From Synechococcus sp. CS-1325 (GTDB lineage Bacteria > Cyanobacteriota > Cyanobacteriia > PCC-6307 > Cyanobiaceae): a stretch of DNA of 64,000 nucleotides. Positions within the stretch are counted from its first letter, which is position 1. Each line of letters begins with the position of its first letter. The DNA lies in assembly GCA_025128135.1 (NCBI GenBank), contig JAHLYW010000011.1, positions 1 to 64,000 on the forward strand, written 5' to 3'. Positions 28,564 through 36,361 of this stretch are shown here, piece after piece. Made by a program: the position numbers and the translations under genes. The notes beneath the pieces are model-generated. The model was not told the origin of the DNA. It ran no database searches and saw only the letters and a list, made by a program, of their open reading frames with translations.

Positions 28564-29463
28564 TCAGGGATTGCACAGCGGGCAGTGCTGCGGATCGGCC
28601 TGGCTCAGTCCGTCGGAGCGCGGCCGTGGCTCGGTGTGAGGGCAGCTGGGGCAACCGAAGATCTCGTGCTGGATCCATTCGGTGGGCGAATCGCACCAGG
28701 AACAGGGCAGGCCAGCCACCACATCCACCTTCCCCCAGCCAGGGGCGCCGCAGGCCGGGCAGGGCGTGGCGATCCGGCGCACCAGCCGGAAGGCGAGGCG
28801 GCGAATCGCGGCCATCCGGGTGGGATTGCGGTGGGCGCGCATGTCGGTTTCGACCAGCGCCAGGCCGTCGGCGGAGGCGCTGGCCGCGGCGATGATGGCT
28901 CTGCGCAGCTCGGGAACGCCGGTGATGCCCTTGCAAAGGTGCGGTTCCGCCCCAGGCCATTGGGGGCGCACAATCACGGCATGGGCCGGGAAGCCGATCC
29001 GCTCCAGCCATGGATCCAGATCGGTGCCGGCGTCGGCGGTGCAGTGGTCGAAGTTGGTGCGACAACCCACCAGCCGTTCGGTGATCACCTGGCCTTGCGC
29101 CTGATCAACCCAGGTCATCCATTCGATCGTCAGTGGCAGGAAGGGGAGCGCCGGATGGGGCCCGAAGCTGCCTTCGCTGGCCAGGCCCAGATCCAGGCCG
29201 GTTTCCGCCATGCCGGCTTCGGCCTTGAGCCGACAGGTGGTTTCGGCATCGTCCTGCCGGGGGCGCTCGCCGCTGAAGGTGCCGAGGCTGTCGGTGTCGA
29301 AGCCGGCGGCGAGCACCAGCTCCACCCCCAGACCCAGGCGGAAGGGTCTGGCGATCACCTTCTCTTTGCCGTGGCGGGTGGCCAGGCTCACCGGCCGGCC
29401 CCGCACCTGCCAGCCCGGTCCTGAAGGTTTGTCACCCAGCCCAGGGGCCACGCGTCCAGCCAC
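28564..29463 (-). CDS. unknown protein with C-terminal zinc-ribbon pairs (DUF6671-like)
   Basis: 299 residues from GTG at 29463; the first 25 residues may be excess because the order begins near LATRHGKEKVIARPF. The middle has ERLVGCRTNFDHCTADAGTD and ADGLALVETDMRAHRNPTRM. The C-terminus carries CPACG, CSWCDS, CPSCPH and CPLCNP, enough for two zinc sites. I associate this with DUF6671 from memory, with moderate confidence, and the function is unknown. It sits convergent to sbtAB and divergent from the Crp-type regulator, so it interrupts the carbon-uptake genes. Confidence 0.75.
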   Translation of the reverse strand: MAGRVAPGLGDKPSGPGWQVRGRPVSLATRHGKEKVIARPFRLGLGVELVLAAGFDTDSLGTFSGERPRQDDAETTCRLKAEAGMAETGLDLGLASEGSFGPHPALPFLPLTIEWMTWVDQAQGQVITERLVGCRTNFDHCTADAGTDLDPWLERIGFPAHAVIVRPQWPGAEPHLCKGITGVPELRRAIIAAASASADGLALVETDMRAHRNPTRMAAIRRLAFRLVRRIATPCPACGAPGWGKVDVVAGLPCSWCDSPTEWIQHEIFGCPSCPHTEPRPRSDGLSQADPQHCPLCNP

Positions 29464-29494
29464 AGCGGTCGAATCAGCAATCTATGCCGCCTGA

Positions 29495-29524
29495 TGCTCT
29501 CGAACTGACGGAACAACGAGAGCA
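29495..29524. promoter_or_regulatory. 8-bp dyad in the divergent gap before the Crp-type gene
   Basis: TGCTCTCG (29495-29502) and CGAGAGCA (29517-29524) are perfect reverse complements with a 14-base spacer, so the half-sites are 22 bp apart centre to centre, about two helical turns. It lies 32-61 bases upstream of the zinc-ribbon gene and about 150 bases upstream of the regulator. It could be an operator for either. Confidence 0.4.
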
Positions 29525-29673
29525 GAATCCGATCACCAGCGCTGATTGCCTGGATTGAAAATCCTGTCGTCAGGGCTGACCAGAGTCCAGGCTCAAGTCC
29601 TTAGGGTTCGGCATCACCCAGCCAACCAGACATCTCTTCAAACGTTGGAGGTGTTGTTCCCTCGTCATGGGTC

Positions 29674-30249
29674 ATGACCAACAGCCTTTCCGTGAGAAAA
29701 CTTCAGCTCACCCTGGAACCATCCAGCATCCTTCCCTCCCATCTCTGCTGGAGATTGTCCGATGGCTACATCCGCGCCAACACCTGGACAGCCGACGGTG
29801 ACGTTGTGACGATCGGGTTGGCTGGTCCCGGTGATCTGATTGCGCCCCTGCATCAGAAGGGAGGCGCCTCAGAAATGGCTTGCCTCACCCGGGTGAGCGT
29901 CGAGGAAGTCTGCCCTTCGAATGAGGAGCTGGCCGCTTGCCTCAACAACCAGATGGAACAGGCCATCACCCTGCTCCAGATCGGTCGGCTCCGTCCTGTC
30001 GATGCCAGGTTGATTCACCTGCTGCACTGGATCGGCGCCCGATTCGGAATCATCAGCAGCCAGGGCACCGTGCTGTCCCTGCAGGACATGAACCTCACCC
30101 ACCGGATTCTGGCTGATCTCACCGGCATGACCCGGGTGAGCGTGACCAAAGCCCTGAGCCGTTTCAAGGCCAGCGGGCTGATCGTCGCCAAGAGGGATGT
30201 TGATCTGCTCCTCCCCCACCCCATCCATGGTCAGCACTGGACGGTCTGA
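29674..30249 (+). CDS. Crp/Fnr family transcription regulator with a reduced sensor domain
   Basis: 191 residues, shorter than usual Crp or NtcA proteins (about 210-230). The N-terminal beta-roll is recognisable (WRLSDGYIRANTW, VTIGLAGPGDLIAPL) but the phosphate-binding cassette of cAMP receptors (GE...R.A) is absent; GGASEMACLTRVSVEEV stands there. A long dimer helix runs about 90-125. The winged helix-turn-helix is LTHRILADLTGMTRVSVTKALSRFKASGLI (given here in part: recognition helix RVSVTKALSRF). It is followed at 36 bp by the PsiE-family gene and then the Cmp/Nrt-type operon, so control of that transporter is likely but inferred. Confidence 0.85.
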   Translation: MTNSLSVRKLQLTLEPSSILPSHLCWRLSDGYIRANTWTADGDVVTIGLAGPGDLIAPLHQKGGASEMACLTRVSVEEVCPSNEELAACLNNQMEQAITLLQIGRLRPVDARLIHLLHWIGARFGIISSQGTVLSLQDMNLTHRILADLTGMTRVSVTKALSRFKASGLIVAKRDVDLLLPHPIHGQHWTV

Positions 30250-30285
30250 CCAGCCTCCCCCTTCTTCTCCCCTGAGCCCGTTGCC

Positions 30286-30798
30286 ATGAGCCAAGCCATC
30301 AGGACGGAAACCCCAGTCACACCAGCCCCAGCGGTTCCCTGGCACCAGCAGTTCAGGCGGGTCCAGATCGTCCAGACCCTGGAGTCGATTCAGGATCTGA
30401 TCGCCATCTGCCTCTGCGTGGGTCTCTTCTGCGTGATGGTGCTGGAGCTGCGCTCAATCTTCAGGGCACTGCTTAGCGCACCCCAGTTCCATGAGGTCAC
30501 GGCCGACATCCTCTACATCCTGATTCTGGTGGAGCTGTTTCGGCTGCTGATCATCTATCTGCAGGAGCAGCGGGTGTCGATCGGGGTGTCGGTGGAGATC
30601 GCCATCGTTTCGGCCCTGCGGGAGGTGATCGTCAAAGGGGTGCTCGAAACCGACTGGCGCCAGATTCTGGCCGTGTGTGCCTTCCTGATGGCGATGGCCG
30701 TGCTGCTGGTGGTCAGGGTCTGGCTGCCGCCCACGTTTGTCGGGGTCGATCCGGAGGGAAAGATGTCGGAGCGGGTACGGCGCCTGAGCGAAGACTGA
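30286..30798 (+). CDS. PsiE-family (phosphate-starvation-inducible) membrane protein
   Basis: 170 residues with four hydrophobic segments (about 38-55, 70-90, 100-118 and 125-148). The order and the EVTADILYILILVELFRLLIIYLQE and SVEIAIVSALREVIV segments match the PsiE/DUF family. Function unknown; in E. coli psiE responds to phosphate and carbon supply. It is probably co-transcribed with the Crp-type regulator (36-bp gap) and lies just before the Cmp-type operon. Confidence 0.8.
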   Translation: MSQAIRTETPVTPAPAVPWHQQFRRVQIVQTLESIQDLIAICLCVGLFCVMVLELRSIFRALLSAPQFHEVTADILYILILVELFRLLIIYLQEQRVSIGVSVEIAIVSALREVIVKGVLETDWRQILAVCAFLMAMAVLLVVRVWLPPTFVGVDPEGKMSERVRRLSED

Positions 30799-30966
30799 GC
30801 CCCCAGCCCGGTCTGTGGCTGGAACGATTGGCTGCGCTGATTGGTGTCATTGGCAATCCTGCCTGATCAAGGCCCCCAATCACATTGCCCAGCCATTAAC
30901 TTCTTTCGACCGCCGCAACGGTGACCCATGCTCCATCCCTAGGGCCTCCATTCCGGCCATCAATCG

Positions 30967-30995
30967 TTCACCAAACCCAGGGCTTCCTTGGTGAA
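30967..30995. promoter_or_regulatory. TTCACCAA-N13-TTGGTGAA dyad upstream of cmpA
   Basis: Perfect 8-bp half-sites at 30967-30974 and 30988-30995, centres 21 bp apart, ending 74 bases before the cmpA start. The geometry suits a dimeric regulator such as a LysR- or Crp-type protein. The gap 30799-31069 contains no GTA trinucleotide, so the NtcA consensus GTA-N8-TAC is absent, which argues against ordinary nitrogen control. Confidence 0.5.
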
Positions 30996-31013
30996 TCTGG
31001 CCTCATTCAAGCG

Positions 31014-31042
31014 TTTCACATCCTGGACCAAAATTTCACATC
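31014..31042 (+). promoter_or_regulatory. paired direct repeats TTTCACATC before cmpA
   Basis: TTTCACATC occurs at 31014-31022 and 31034-31042, exactly 20 bp apart, so both lie on nearly the same face of the helix, 28-56 bases before the start codon. Together with the dyad to the left they form an operator-like array. Alternatively they are part of the leader and have no binding role. Confidence 0.4.
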
Positions 31043-31069
31043 TCAACCTTTTTCTCCCTGTTTTTCAAC

Positions 31070-32404
31070 ATGACAAGACGCCGCCGTTTTCTGGCCCTGA
31101 TGGGCAGCGCCATGCTGGGCACCTCCCTGCTGGCCGGCTGCACGGGCAACCCTCCTGATTCCGGAGGTGGGGGCGCCAGCGCACCGGCGCCGGCCACTGC
31201 CGACAAGGGGCTTGAGACCAAAACCATCAACCTGGGCTTCATCCCCATTCTCGAGGCTGCGCCCTTGGTGGTGGCCGTTGAGAAGGGTTACTTCGCCAAG
31301 CATGGCCTTGAGGTGAACCTCACCAAGCAGGCCAGCTGGTCCTCCGCCCGCGACAACGTGGTGCTCGGCACCGCCGGCGGCGGCATTGATGGCGGCCAGT
31401 GGCAGATGCCCATGCCTCACATGCTCACCGAAGGAGCGATCTCCGGTGGCAAGAAGGTGCCGATGTACGTGCTGGCGATGCTGATGAGCCAGGGCAACGG
31501 CATTGCCGCAGCCAATGCTGTCAAGGACGGCAACCTCAGCGTCGATCTCAAGAAGACGTCACCTGGCTTCTTCGATGACTTCGCCAAGAAGACCGGCAAC
31601 AAGTTCAAGGCCTCCTACACCTTCCCGAAGGCGAACCAGGAGATCTGGATCCGCTACTGGCTGGCCGCCGGCGGCGTCGACCCCGACAAGGACGTGGAGC
31701 TGCTGACGGTGCCCGCCACCGAAACCCTCCAGGGGATGAAGAACGGCACAATGCAGGCCTTCTCCACCGGCGATCCCTGGCCGTCGAGGATCGTCAAAGA
31801 CAAGGTGGGCTATCTGGCGGCGATCACCGCCCAGATCTGGAAGTCTCACCCTGAGGAGTTTCTGGCGGTGCGGGCCGATTGGGTGGATAAGCACCCCAAG
31901 GCCGCCGTGGCCCTGATCAAGGGGCTGATCGAAGCCCAGATCTGGATGGACAAGGCCGAGAACCGCGCCGAGGTGGCCACGATCCTCAGCTCCCGCAAGT
32001 GGCACAACATCCCTGCCCCGGTGCTGGAGGAGGCGCTCAAGGGCCAATACAAGCTCGGCGCCGACATGAAGCCGGAAACCGATCCGGCGATGGGGCCGCT
32101 CTACTGGGCCAGCGATCGCGGTGTGATTTCCTATCCCTATGAGAGCCTCAGCCTCTGGTTCCTGCTCGAATCAATCCGCTGGAAGTTCTATCCCGGCGTG
32201 ATCGATACGGTAGAGCAGGCCAAGGCGCTCAACGAAAAAGTGGTGCGCGAAGATCTCTGGATCACAGCGGCCAAGGAACTGGGGCTTCCCGCCGCGGACA
32301 TCCCCACCTCCACCAGCCGTGGCAAGGAAACCTTCTTCGATGGCGTGATCTACGACCCGGAGAATCCTCAGGCCTACCTCGACAGCCTGAAGATCAAGAA
32401 GTGA
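31070..32404 (+). CDS. cmpA: ABC transporter solute-binding lipoprotein, CmpA/NrtA family (bicarbonate type favoured)
   Basis: 444 residues. The N-terminus has twin arginines (TRRRRFLAL) and a lipobox (LLAGC, Cys24), so it is a lipoprotein on the periplasmic face. From memory of the NrtA structure, nitrate is held by Trp102, Gln155, His196 and Lys269. Here Trp90 is kept (KQASW), but His is replaced by Gln190 (FPKANQEIW) and Lys by Glu263 (SHPEEF), the replacements reported for calcium-dependent bicarbonate-binding CmpA. Gln155 is Asn143. This, and the nearness of sbtAB, favour bicarbonate. It heads a four-gene operon. A nitrate, cyanate or other anion specificity remains possible. Confidence 0.85.
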   Translation: MTRRRRFLALMGSAMLGTSLLAGCTGNPPDSGGGGASAPAPATADKGLETKTINLGFIPILEAAPLVVAVEKGYFAKHGLEVNLTKQASWSSARDNVVLGTAGGGIDGGQWQMPMPHMLTEGAISGGKKVPMYVLAMLMSQGNGIAAANAVKDGNLSVDLKKTSPGFFDDFAKKTGNKFKASYTFPKANQEIWIRYWLAAGGVDPDKDVELLTVPATETLQGMKNGTMQAFSTGDPWPSRIVKDKVGYLAAITAQIWKSHPEEFLAVRADWVDKHPKAAVALIKGLIEAQIWMDKAENRAEVATILSSRKWHNIPAPVLEEALKGQYKLGADMKPETDPAMGPLYWASDRGVISYPYESLSLWFLLESIRWKFYPGVIDTVEQAKALNEKVVREDLWITAAKELGLPAADIPTSTSRGKETFFDGVIYDPENPQAYLDSLKIKK

Positions 32405-32420
32405 GTTTGAAGTGATCCTT

Positions 32421-32445
32421 CTCCGGGGGCTTCCAACCCCCGGAG
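32421..32445 (+). terminator. intra-operon stem-loop between cmpA and cmpB
   Basis: CTCCGGGGG (32421-32429) pairs perfectly with CCCCCGGAG (32437-32445) around a 7-base loop. Only TTT follows, so it is likelier an mRNA-stabilising hairpin or partial attenuator than a full terminator. Such elements raise the amount of binding protein relative to the membrane parts in many ABC operons. Confidence 0.6.
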
Positions 32446-32562
32446 TTTCATCGCACCCACGCTGATTCATCGCGCCCCTCAGTTCCGAAGCTTCCCAGCC
32501 GTTCTGAACGGCAGAGGGCTATTTCCTGTTCTCAGTATTCATTTTCTTGGAGTCTCCCTTTC

Positions 32563-33396
32563 ATGGTTCCCACCTCATCACGCCGCCCCGGGGCATCCAG
32601 CAGTCCCCTGCGATGGCTTGCCCGCAGCTCCGGCAACTGGCTGCCGCCGCTCCTGGGCATCGGCGGGTTCCTGTTGCTCTGGCAGATTCTTTCTTCGCTG
32701 CAGCTGATCGCCCTGCCTGCCCCTTCGAGCTTGTTCACCGAAGAGCGCACCCGAAACCTGATTCTTTATCCTTTCTATGATCGTGGCGGCCTCGACAAGG
32801 GCCTGTTCTGGCAGACCATGGCCAGCCTGTCGCGGGTGGCCCAGGGTTACACCCTCGCTGCCCTGGTGGGCATCGCCGTGGGGATCACGATCGGCCTCAA
32901 GCCCGCGATCAACCGCGCCTTCGATCCCCTCTTCCAGTTCCTGCGCATGGTGGCACCCCTGGCCTGGGTGCCGATCGCCCTGGTGCTGTTCCAGAACAAC
33001 CAGCCGGCCGCCATCTTCGTGATCTTCATCACGGCGATCTGGCCGATCCTGATCAACACCGCTGAAGGGGTGCGCCAGATCCCCCAGGACTACCGCAACG
33101 TGGCCCTGGTGCTGCAGATGTCGAACCGGCGCTTCTTCACCAAGGTGCTGATCCCCTCCGCTCTCCCCTACATCTTCACGGGCCTGCGCATCTCGATCGG
33201 TCTGGCCTGGCTGGCGATCATCGCCGCTGAGATCGTGATGCCCGGCACCCTGGGCATCGGCTTCTTCATCTGGGATGCCTATCAGCAGAACTACGTGGGC
33301 GAGATCGTGCTCGGCGTGATCTGGATCGGCGCGATCGGCCTCATCCTCGATCGTCTGATGGCCTGGCTGCAGACCCGCATCTCCCCGGGTCAGTGA
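32563..33396 (+). CDS. cmpB: ABC transporter permease, CmpB/NrtB family
   Basis: 277 residues with about six transmembrane helices. The EAA loop that contacts the ATPases is seen as NVALVLQMSNRRFFTKVLIPSALPYIFTGLRI (in part: IPSALPYIFTGLR), after the conserved IFITAIWPILINTAEGVRQIP region. It forms the membrane channel with itself or as a dimer. A GGAG ribosome site precedes the ATG. Position between cmpA and cmpC is the canonical order. Confidence 0.92.
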   Translation: MVPTSSRRPGASSSPLRWLARSSGNWLPPLLGIGGFLLLWQILSSLQLIALPAPSSLFTEERTRNLILYPFYDRGGLDKGLFWQTMASLSRVAQGYTLAALVGIAVGITIGLKPAINRAFDPLFQFLRMVAPLAWVPIALVLFQNNQPAAIFVIFITAIWPILINTAEGVRQIPQDYRNVALVLQMSNRRFFTKVLIPSALPYIFTGLRISIGLAWLAIIAAEIVMPGTLGIGFFIWDAYQQNYVGEIVLGVIWIGAIGLILDRLMAWLQTRISPGQ

Positions 33397-33463
33397 GCGC
33401 GCTGAGCTTGCTCCCTTCCCTCCTGTCCCCTACCCCCAGGCCCATCAGAGCCAACCCCCAACG

Positions 33464-35467
33464 ATGACGACATCCCTGGTTGACGTCCGTGCGATCGACA
33501 AGAGTTTCGATCTGCGCGGCGGCGGCACCTATCTGGCCCTCAAGGGCATCGATCTGGAGATCCACAAAGGGGAGTTCATCTCCCTGATCGGTCACTCCGG
33601 TTGCGGCAAGTCCACCCTGCTCAACATGATCGCCGGCCTGGATCTGCCAACCGAAGGCGTGGTGCTGCTGGAGGGGGAGGCGGTGAAGCGCCCCGGCCCC
33701 GACAAGATGGTGGTGTTCCAGAACTATTCGCTGCTGCCGTGGCTCACGGTGCGCGAGAACATCGGCCTGGCCATTGACGAGGTGATGGGTGATCTGCCCA
33801 GGGCCGAGCGCAATGCCATCGTCCAGGAGCACATCGAGATGGTGGGGCTCGGCCCCGCCGCCGACCGGCTGCCCCTGCAGCTCTCCGGTGGCATGCGCCA
33901 GCGGGTGGCGATCGCCCGGGCCCTGGCGATCCGCCCCAAGCTGCTGCTGCTTGATGAACCCTTCGGCGCCCTCGACGCGCTCACCCGGGGCAATCTGCAG
34001 GAGAAGCTGATGCAGATCTGCAATGAGCACGAACTCACTGCGGTGATGGTCACCCACGACGTCGACGAGGCGGTGCTGCTCTCCGACCGGATCGTGATGC
34101 TCACCAACGGCCCCGGCTCGGGGATCGGCGGAATCCTTGAGGTGGACATCCCCCGGCCCCGGGCCCGGCTGGAGGTGGTGCATCACCCCAGTTACTACAG
34201 CCTGCGCTCCGAGATCATCTACTTCCTCAACCGCCAGAAGCGCGTCAAGCAGTGGCGGGCCCGGCCCCACCAGACGGTGGCCCGCCACGGCCTTGAGAAG
34301 GTGAACCTGGATCTGGGTTTCCTGCCCCTGGCCGCCAGCGCGCCCCTGGCGGTGGCTGAGGCCCACGGCCTGTTCGCCAAGCACGGCCTCGATGAGGTGC
34401 AGCTGATCCGCGAACCCACCTGGCGCGGCATCGTTGACGGGCTGGTGGACGGCACCCTCGACGCCTCGCTGATGCCGGCGGGCATGCCCACCTGGATGAC
34501 CGCCGGCGGCCATGGCGGTACGCCCTTGCCGATCGTGACCTCCCTCACCCTCAGCCGCAACGGCAACGGCATCACCCTGGGCCGTCGCCTGGCCGAGCAG
34601 GGGGTGCGCACGGTGGACGATTACCGCGCCTACCTCAAAAGCCATGAGCGTGAACCCCACACGATGGGGATCGTGCACCAGGCCTCGATGCACAACCTGC
34701 TGCTGCGCTACTGGCTGGCGGCCAATGGCATCGACCCCGACAAGGACGTGCACCTGCAGGCCCTGCCGCCGGCCCAGATGCTCGCCGACCTCAAGGACGG
34801 CAGCATCGACGGCTACTGCGTGGGCGCTCCCTGGCTGGATCGGGCCACCCGCGATGGCCACGGGATTGCGGTGGCCGGTGATCTGGCGATCTGGCCCGGC
34901 CATCCCGGCAAGGTGCTGGGCGTACGCGAAGACTGGGCGATCACCTACCCCAACACCCACATCGCCCTCACCAAGGCCCTGCTGGAGGCCTGCCAGTACT
35001 GCGCCGATCCGGCCCACTGGGCAGAGCTCAGCGAGTTGCTCAGTGATCGCCGCTACCTGGGCATCAAGCCGGAGCTGATCCGGTTCAGTGAGGCCAGCGC
35101 CGATGTGGAGAGGGGCGGACCGGAGAGCGAGGCGGCGGTGCCGCACCACCTGTTCTTCGGGGATGGACTGAACCGGCCCAGCCGCACCGAGCACCTCTGG
35201 ATGATGACCCAGATGGCCCGCTGGGGTGACATTCCCCTGCCGCGCAACTGGGTGGAGATCCTGGAGCGGGTCTGCCAGGTGGGGGTGTTCAGCACCGCCG
35301 CCCGCGAACTCGGCCTTGAGGCGCTCAGCTACCAGCGCCAGGGCATCGCCCTGTTCGATGGCCAGCCTTTCGATGCCGACGACCCGATCAGCTACCTCAA
35401 TGCCCAGGTGATCAAGCGGGATTTCAGCATCGCCGAGATCCCCCTGGCGCCACCACGTCGCGGCTGA
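33464..35467 (+). CDS. cmpC: ABC transporter ATPase fused to a solute-binding domain, CmpC/NrtC family
   Basis: 667 residues. ATPase domain about 1-255: Walker A GHSGCGKST (43-51), signature LSGGMRQR, Walker B LLLLDEPFGALD. A linker leads to a CmpA/NrtA-like cytoplasmic domain (about 275-660), which in NrtC senses the substrate and inhibits transport. By alignment its pocket has Trp320, His410 (SMHNLLLRYW) and Lys483 (HPGKVLG), i.e. the nitrate-type His/Lys pair, unlike Gln/Glu in the periplasmic CmpA here. Its ligand may therefore differ from the transported solute. The fusion is diagnostic of Nrt/Cmp systems. Confidence 0.9.
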   Translation: MTTSLVDVRAIDKSFDLRGGGTYLALKGIDLEIHKGEFISLIGHSGCGKSTLLNMIAGLDLPTEGVVLLEGEAVKRPGPDKMVVFQNYSLLPWLTVRENIGLAIDEVMGDLPRAERNAIVQEHIEMVGLGPAADRLPLQLSGGMRQRVAIARALAIRPKLLLLDEPFGALDALTRGNLQEKLMQICNEHELTAVMVTHDVDEAVLLSDRIVMLTNGPGSGIGGILEVDIPRPRARLEVVHHPSYYSLRSEIIYFLNRQKRVKQWRARPHQTVARHGLEKVNLDLGFLPLAASAPLAVAEAHGLFAKHGLDEVQLIREPTWRGIVDGLVDGTLDASLMPAGMPTWMTAGGHGGTPLPIVTSLTLSRNGNGITLGRRLAEQGVRTVDDYRAYLKSHEREPHTMGIVHQASMHNLLLRYWLAANGIDPDKDVHLQALPPAQMLADLKDGSIDGYCVGAPWLDRATRDGHGIAVAGDLAIWPGHPGKVLGVREDWAITYPNTHIALTKALLEACQYCADPAHWAELSELLSDRRYLGIKPELIRFSEASADVERGGPESEAAVPHHLFFGDGLNRPSRTEHLWMMTQMARWGDIPLPRNWVEILERVCQVGVFSTAARELGLEALSYQRQGIALFDGQPFDADDPISYLNAQVIKRDFSIAEIPLAPPRRG

Positions 35468-35521
35468 GACGGCCCGACCGCATCCGCCTGCCCTTCCCCC
35501 GCATTCTTCCGCACCCAAGCC

Positions 35522-36361
35522 ATGTCCACCCTGATCCAGCCACCCAGTCCCGGCCTCCGTGCGCCGGCTGCTGAGGCATTCCTGCGCTTCGAGAACGTCA
35601 GCAAGGTGTATCCCACCGCCAAGGGCCCCTACCCGGTGCTCGATGGCATCGATCTGAGCATCCATGAAGGGGAGTTCATGTGCGTGATCGGCCACTCCGG
35701 TTGCGGCAAGTCCACTCTGCTGAACATGGTGTCGGGCTTCTCCACCCCCAGCGACGGCCGGGTGGTGCTGCACGGCAACACGATCACCAAGCCAGGCCCC
35801 GATCGCATGGTGGTGTTCCAGGGCTATGCCCTGCTGCCCTGGTTCACCGCCTACGAAAACGTTTACCTGGCGGTGGATTCGGTGAAGCCGGACCTGCCGG
35901 CCCATGAGAAGAAGGAGATCACCCGCGAGCACCTGGCGATGGTGGGGCTCACCGATGCGGCCGACAAGAAGATCCTGCAGCTCTCAGGGGGGATGAAGCA
36001 GCGGGTGGCGATCGCCAGGGCCCTGGCGATCCGGCCGGAGGTGCTGATCCTCGATGAACCCTTCGGCGCTCTTGATGCGATCACCAAGGAGGAATTGCAG
36101 GAGGAGTTGCTCACGATCTGGAACACGCAGCGCTGCACCGTGCTGATGATCACCCACGACATCGATGAGGCTCTGTTTCTCGCCGATCGACTGGTGATGA
36201 TGACCAACGGCCCGGCCGCCAAGATCGGCGAAATCATGGACATCCAGTTCCCCCGGCCCCGCAACCGCGAGGAGATCATGGAGGATCCGCTGTACTACAG
36301 CCTGCGCAACCAGGCCCTCGATTTCCTCTACAGCCGCTTCGCCCACGATGACGTGGAGTGA
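35522..36361 (+). CDS. cmpD: ABC transporter ATPase, CmpD/NrtD family
   Basis: 279 residues. Walker A GHSGCGKST, signature LQLSGGMKQRVAIARALAIRP, Walker B VLILDEPFGALD, and switch His in MITHDIDEALFLADR. The N-terminal 25 residues are Pro/Ala-rich. It pairs with the ATPase half of CmpC. Its 3' end overlaps the convergent antiporter gene by 34 bp. Confidence 0.92.
   Translation: MSTLIQPPSPGLRAPAAEAFLRFENVSKVYPTAKGPYPVLDGIDLSIHEGEFMCVIGHSGCGKSTLLNMVSGFSTPSDGRVVLHGNTITKPGPDRMVVFQGYALLPWFTAYENVYLAVDSVKPDLPAHEKKEITREHLAMVGLTDAADKKILQLSGGMKQRVAIARALAIRPEVLILDEPFGALDAITKEELQEELLTIWNTQRCTVLMITHDIDEALFLADRLVMMTNGPAAKIGEIMDIQFPRPRNREEIMEDPLYYSLRNQALDFLYSRFAHDDVE

Noticed and set aside
29464..29560. 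Possible tRNA on the minus strand in the divergent gap
   Set aside because: A T-arm-like stretch and a hairpin are present, but I could not build a cloverleaf with acceptor, D and anticodon stems.
33341..35932. 863-residue open frame antisense to the transporter operon
   Set aside because: It runs across cmpC and into its neighbours with no family motif, while the plus-strand genes carry full ABC signatures.
31070..36361. Simple annotation as nitrate transporter nrtABCD
   Set aside because: The binding-site replacements Gln190 and Glu263, the absence of an NtcA consensus site and the nearness of sbtAB favour the bicarbonate type. The choice is not certain, since the fused sensor domain keeps the nitrate-type residues.
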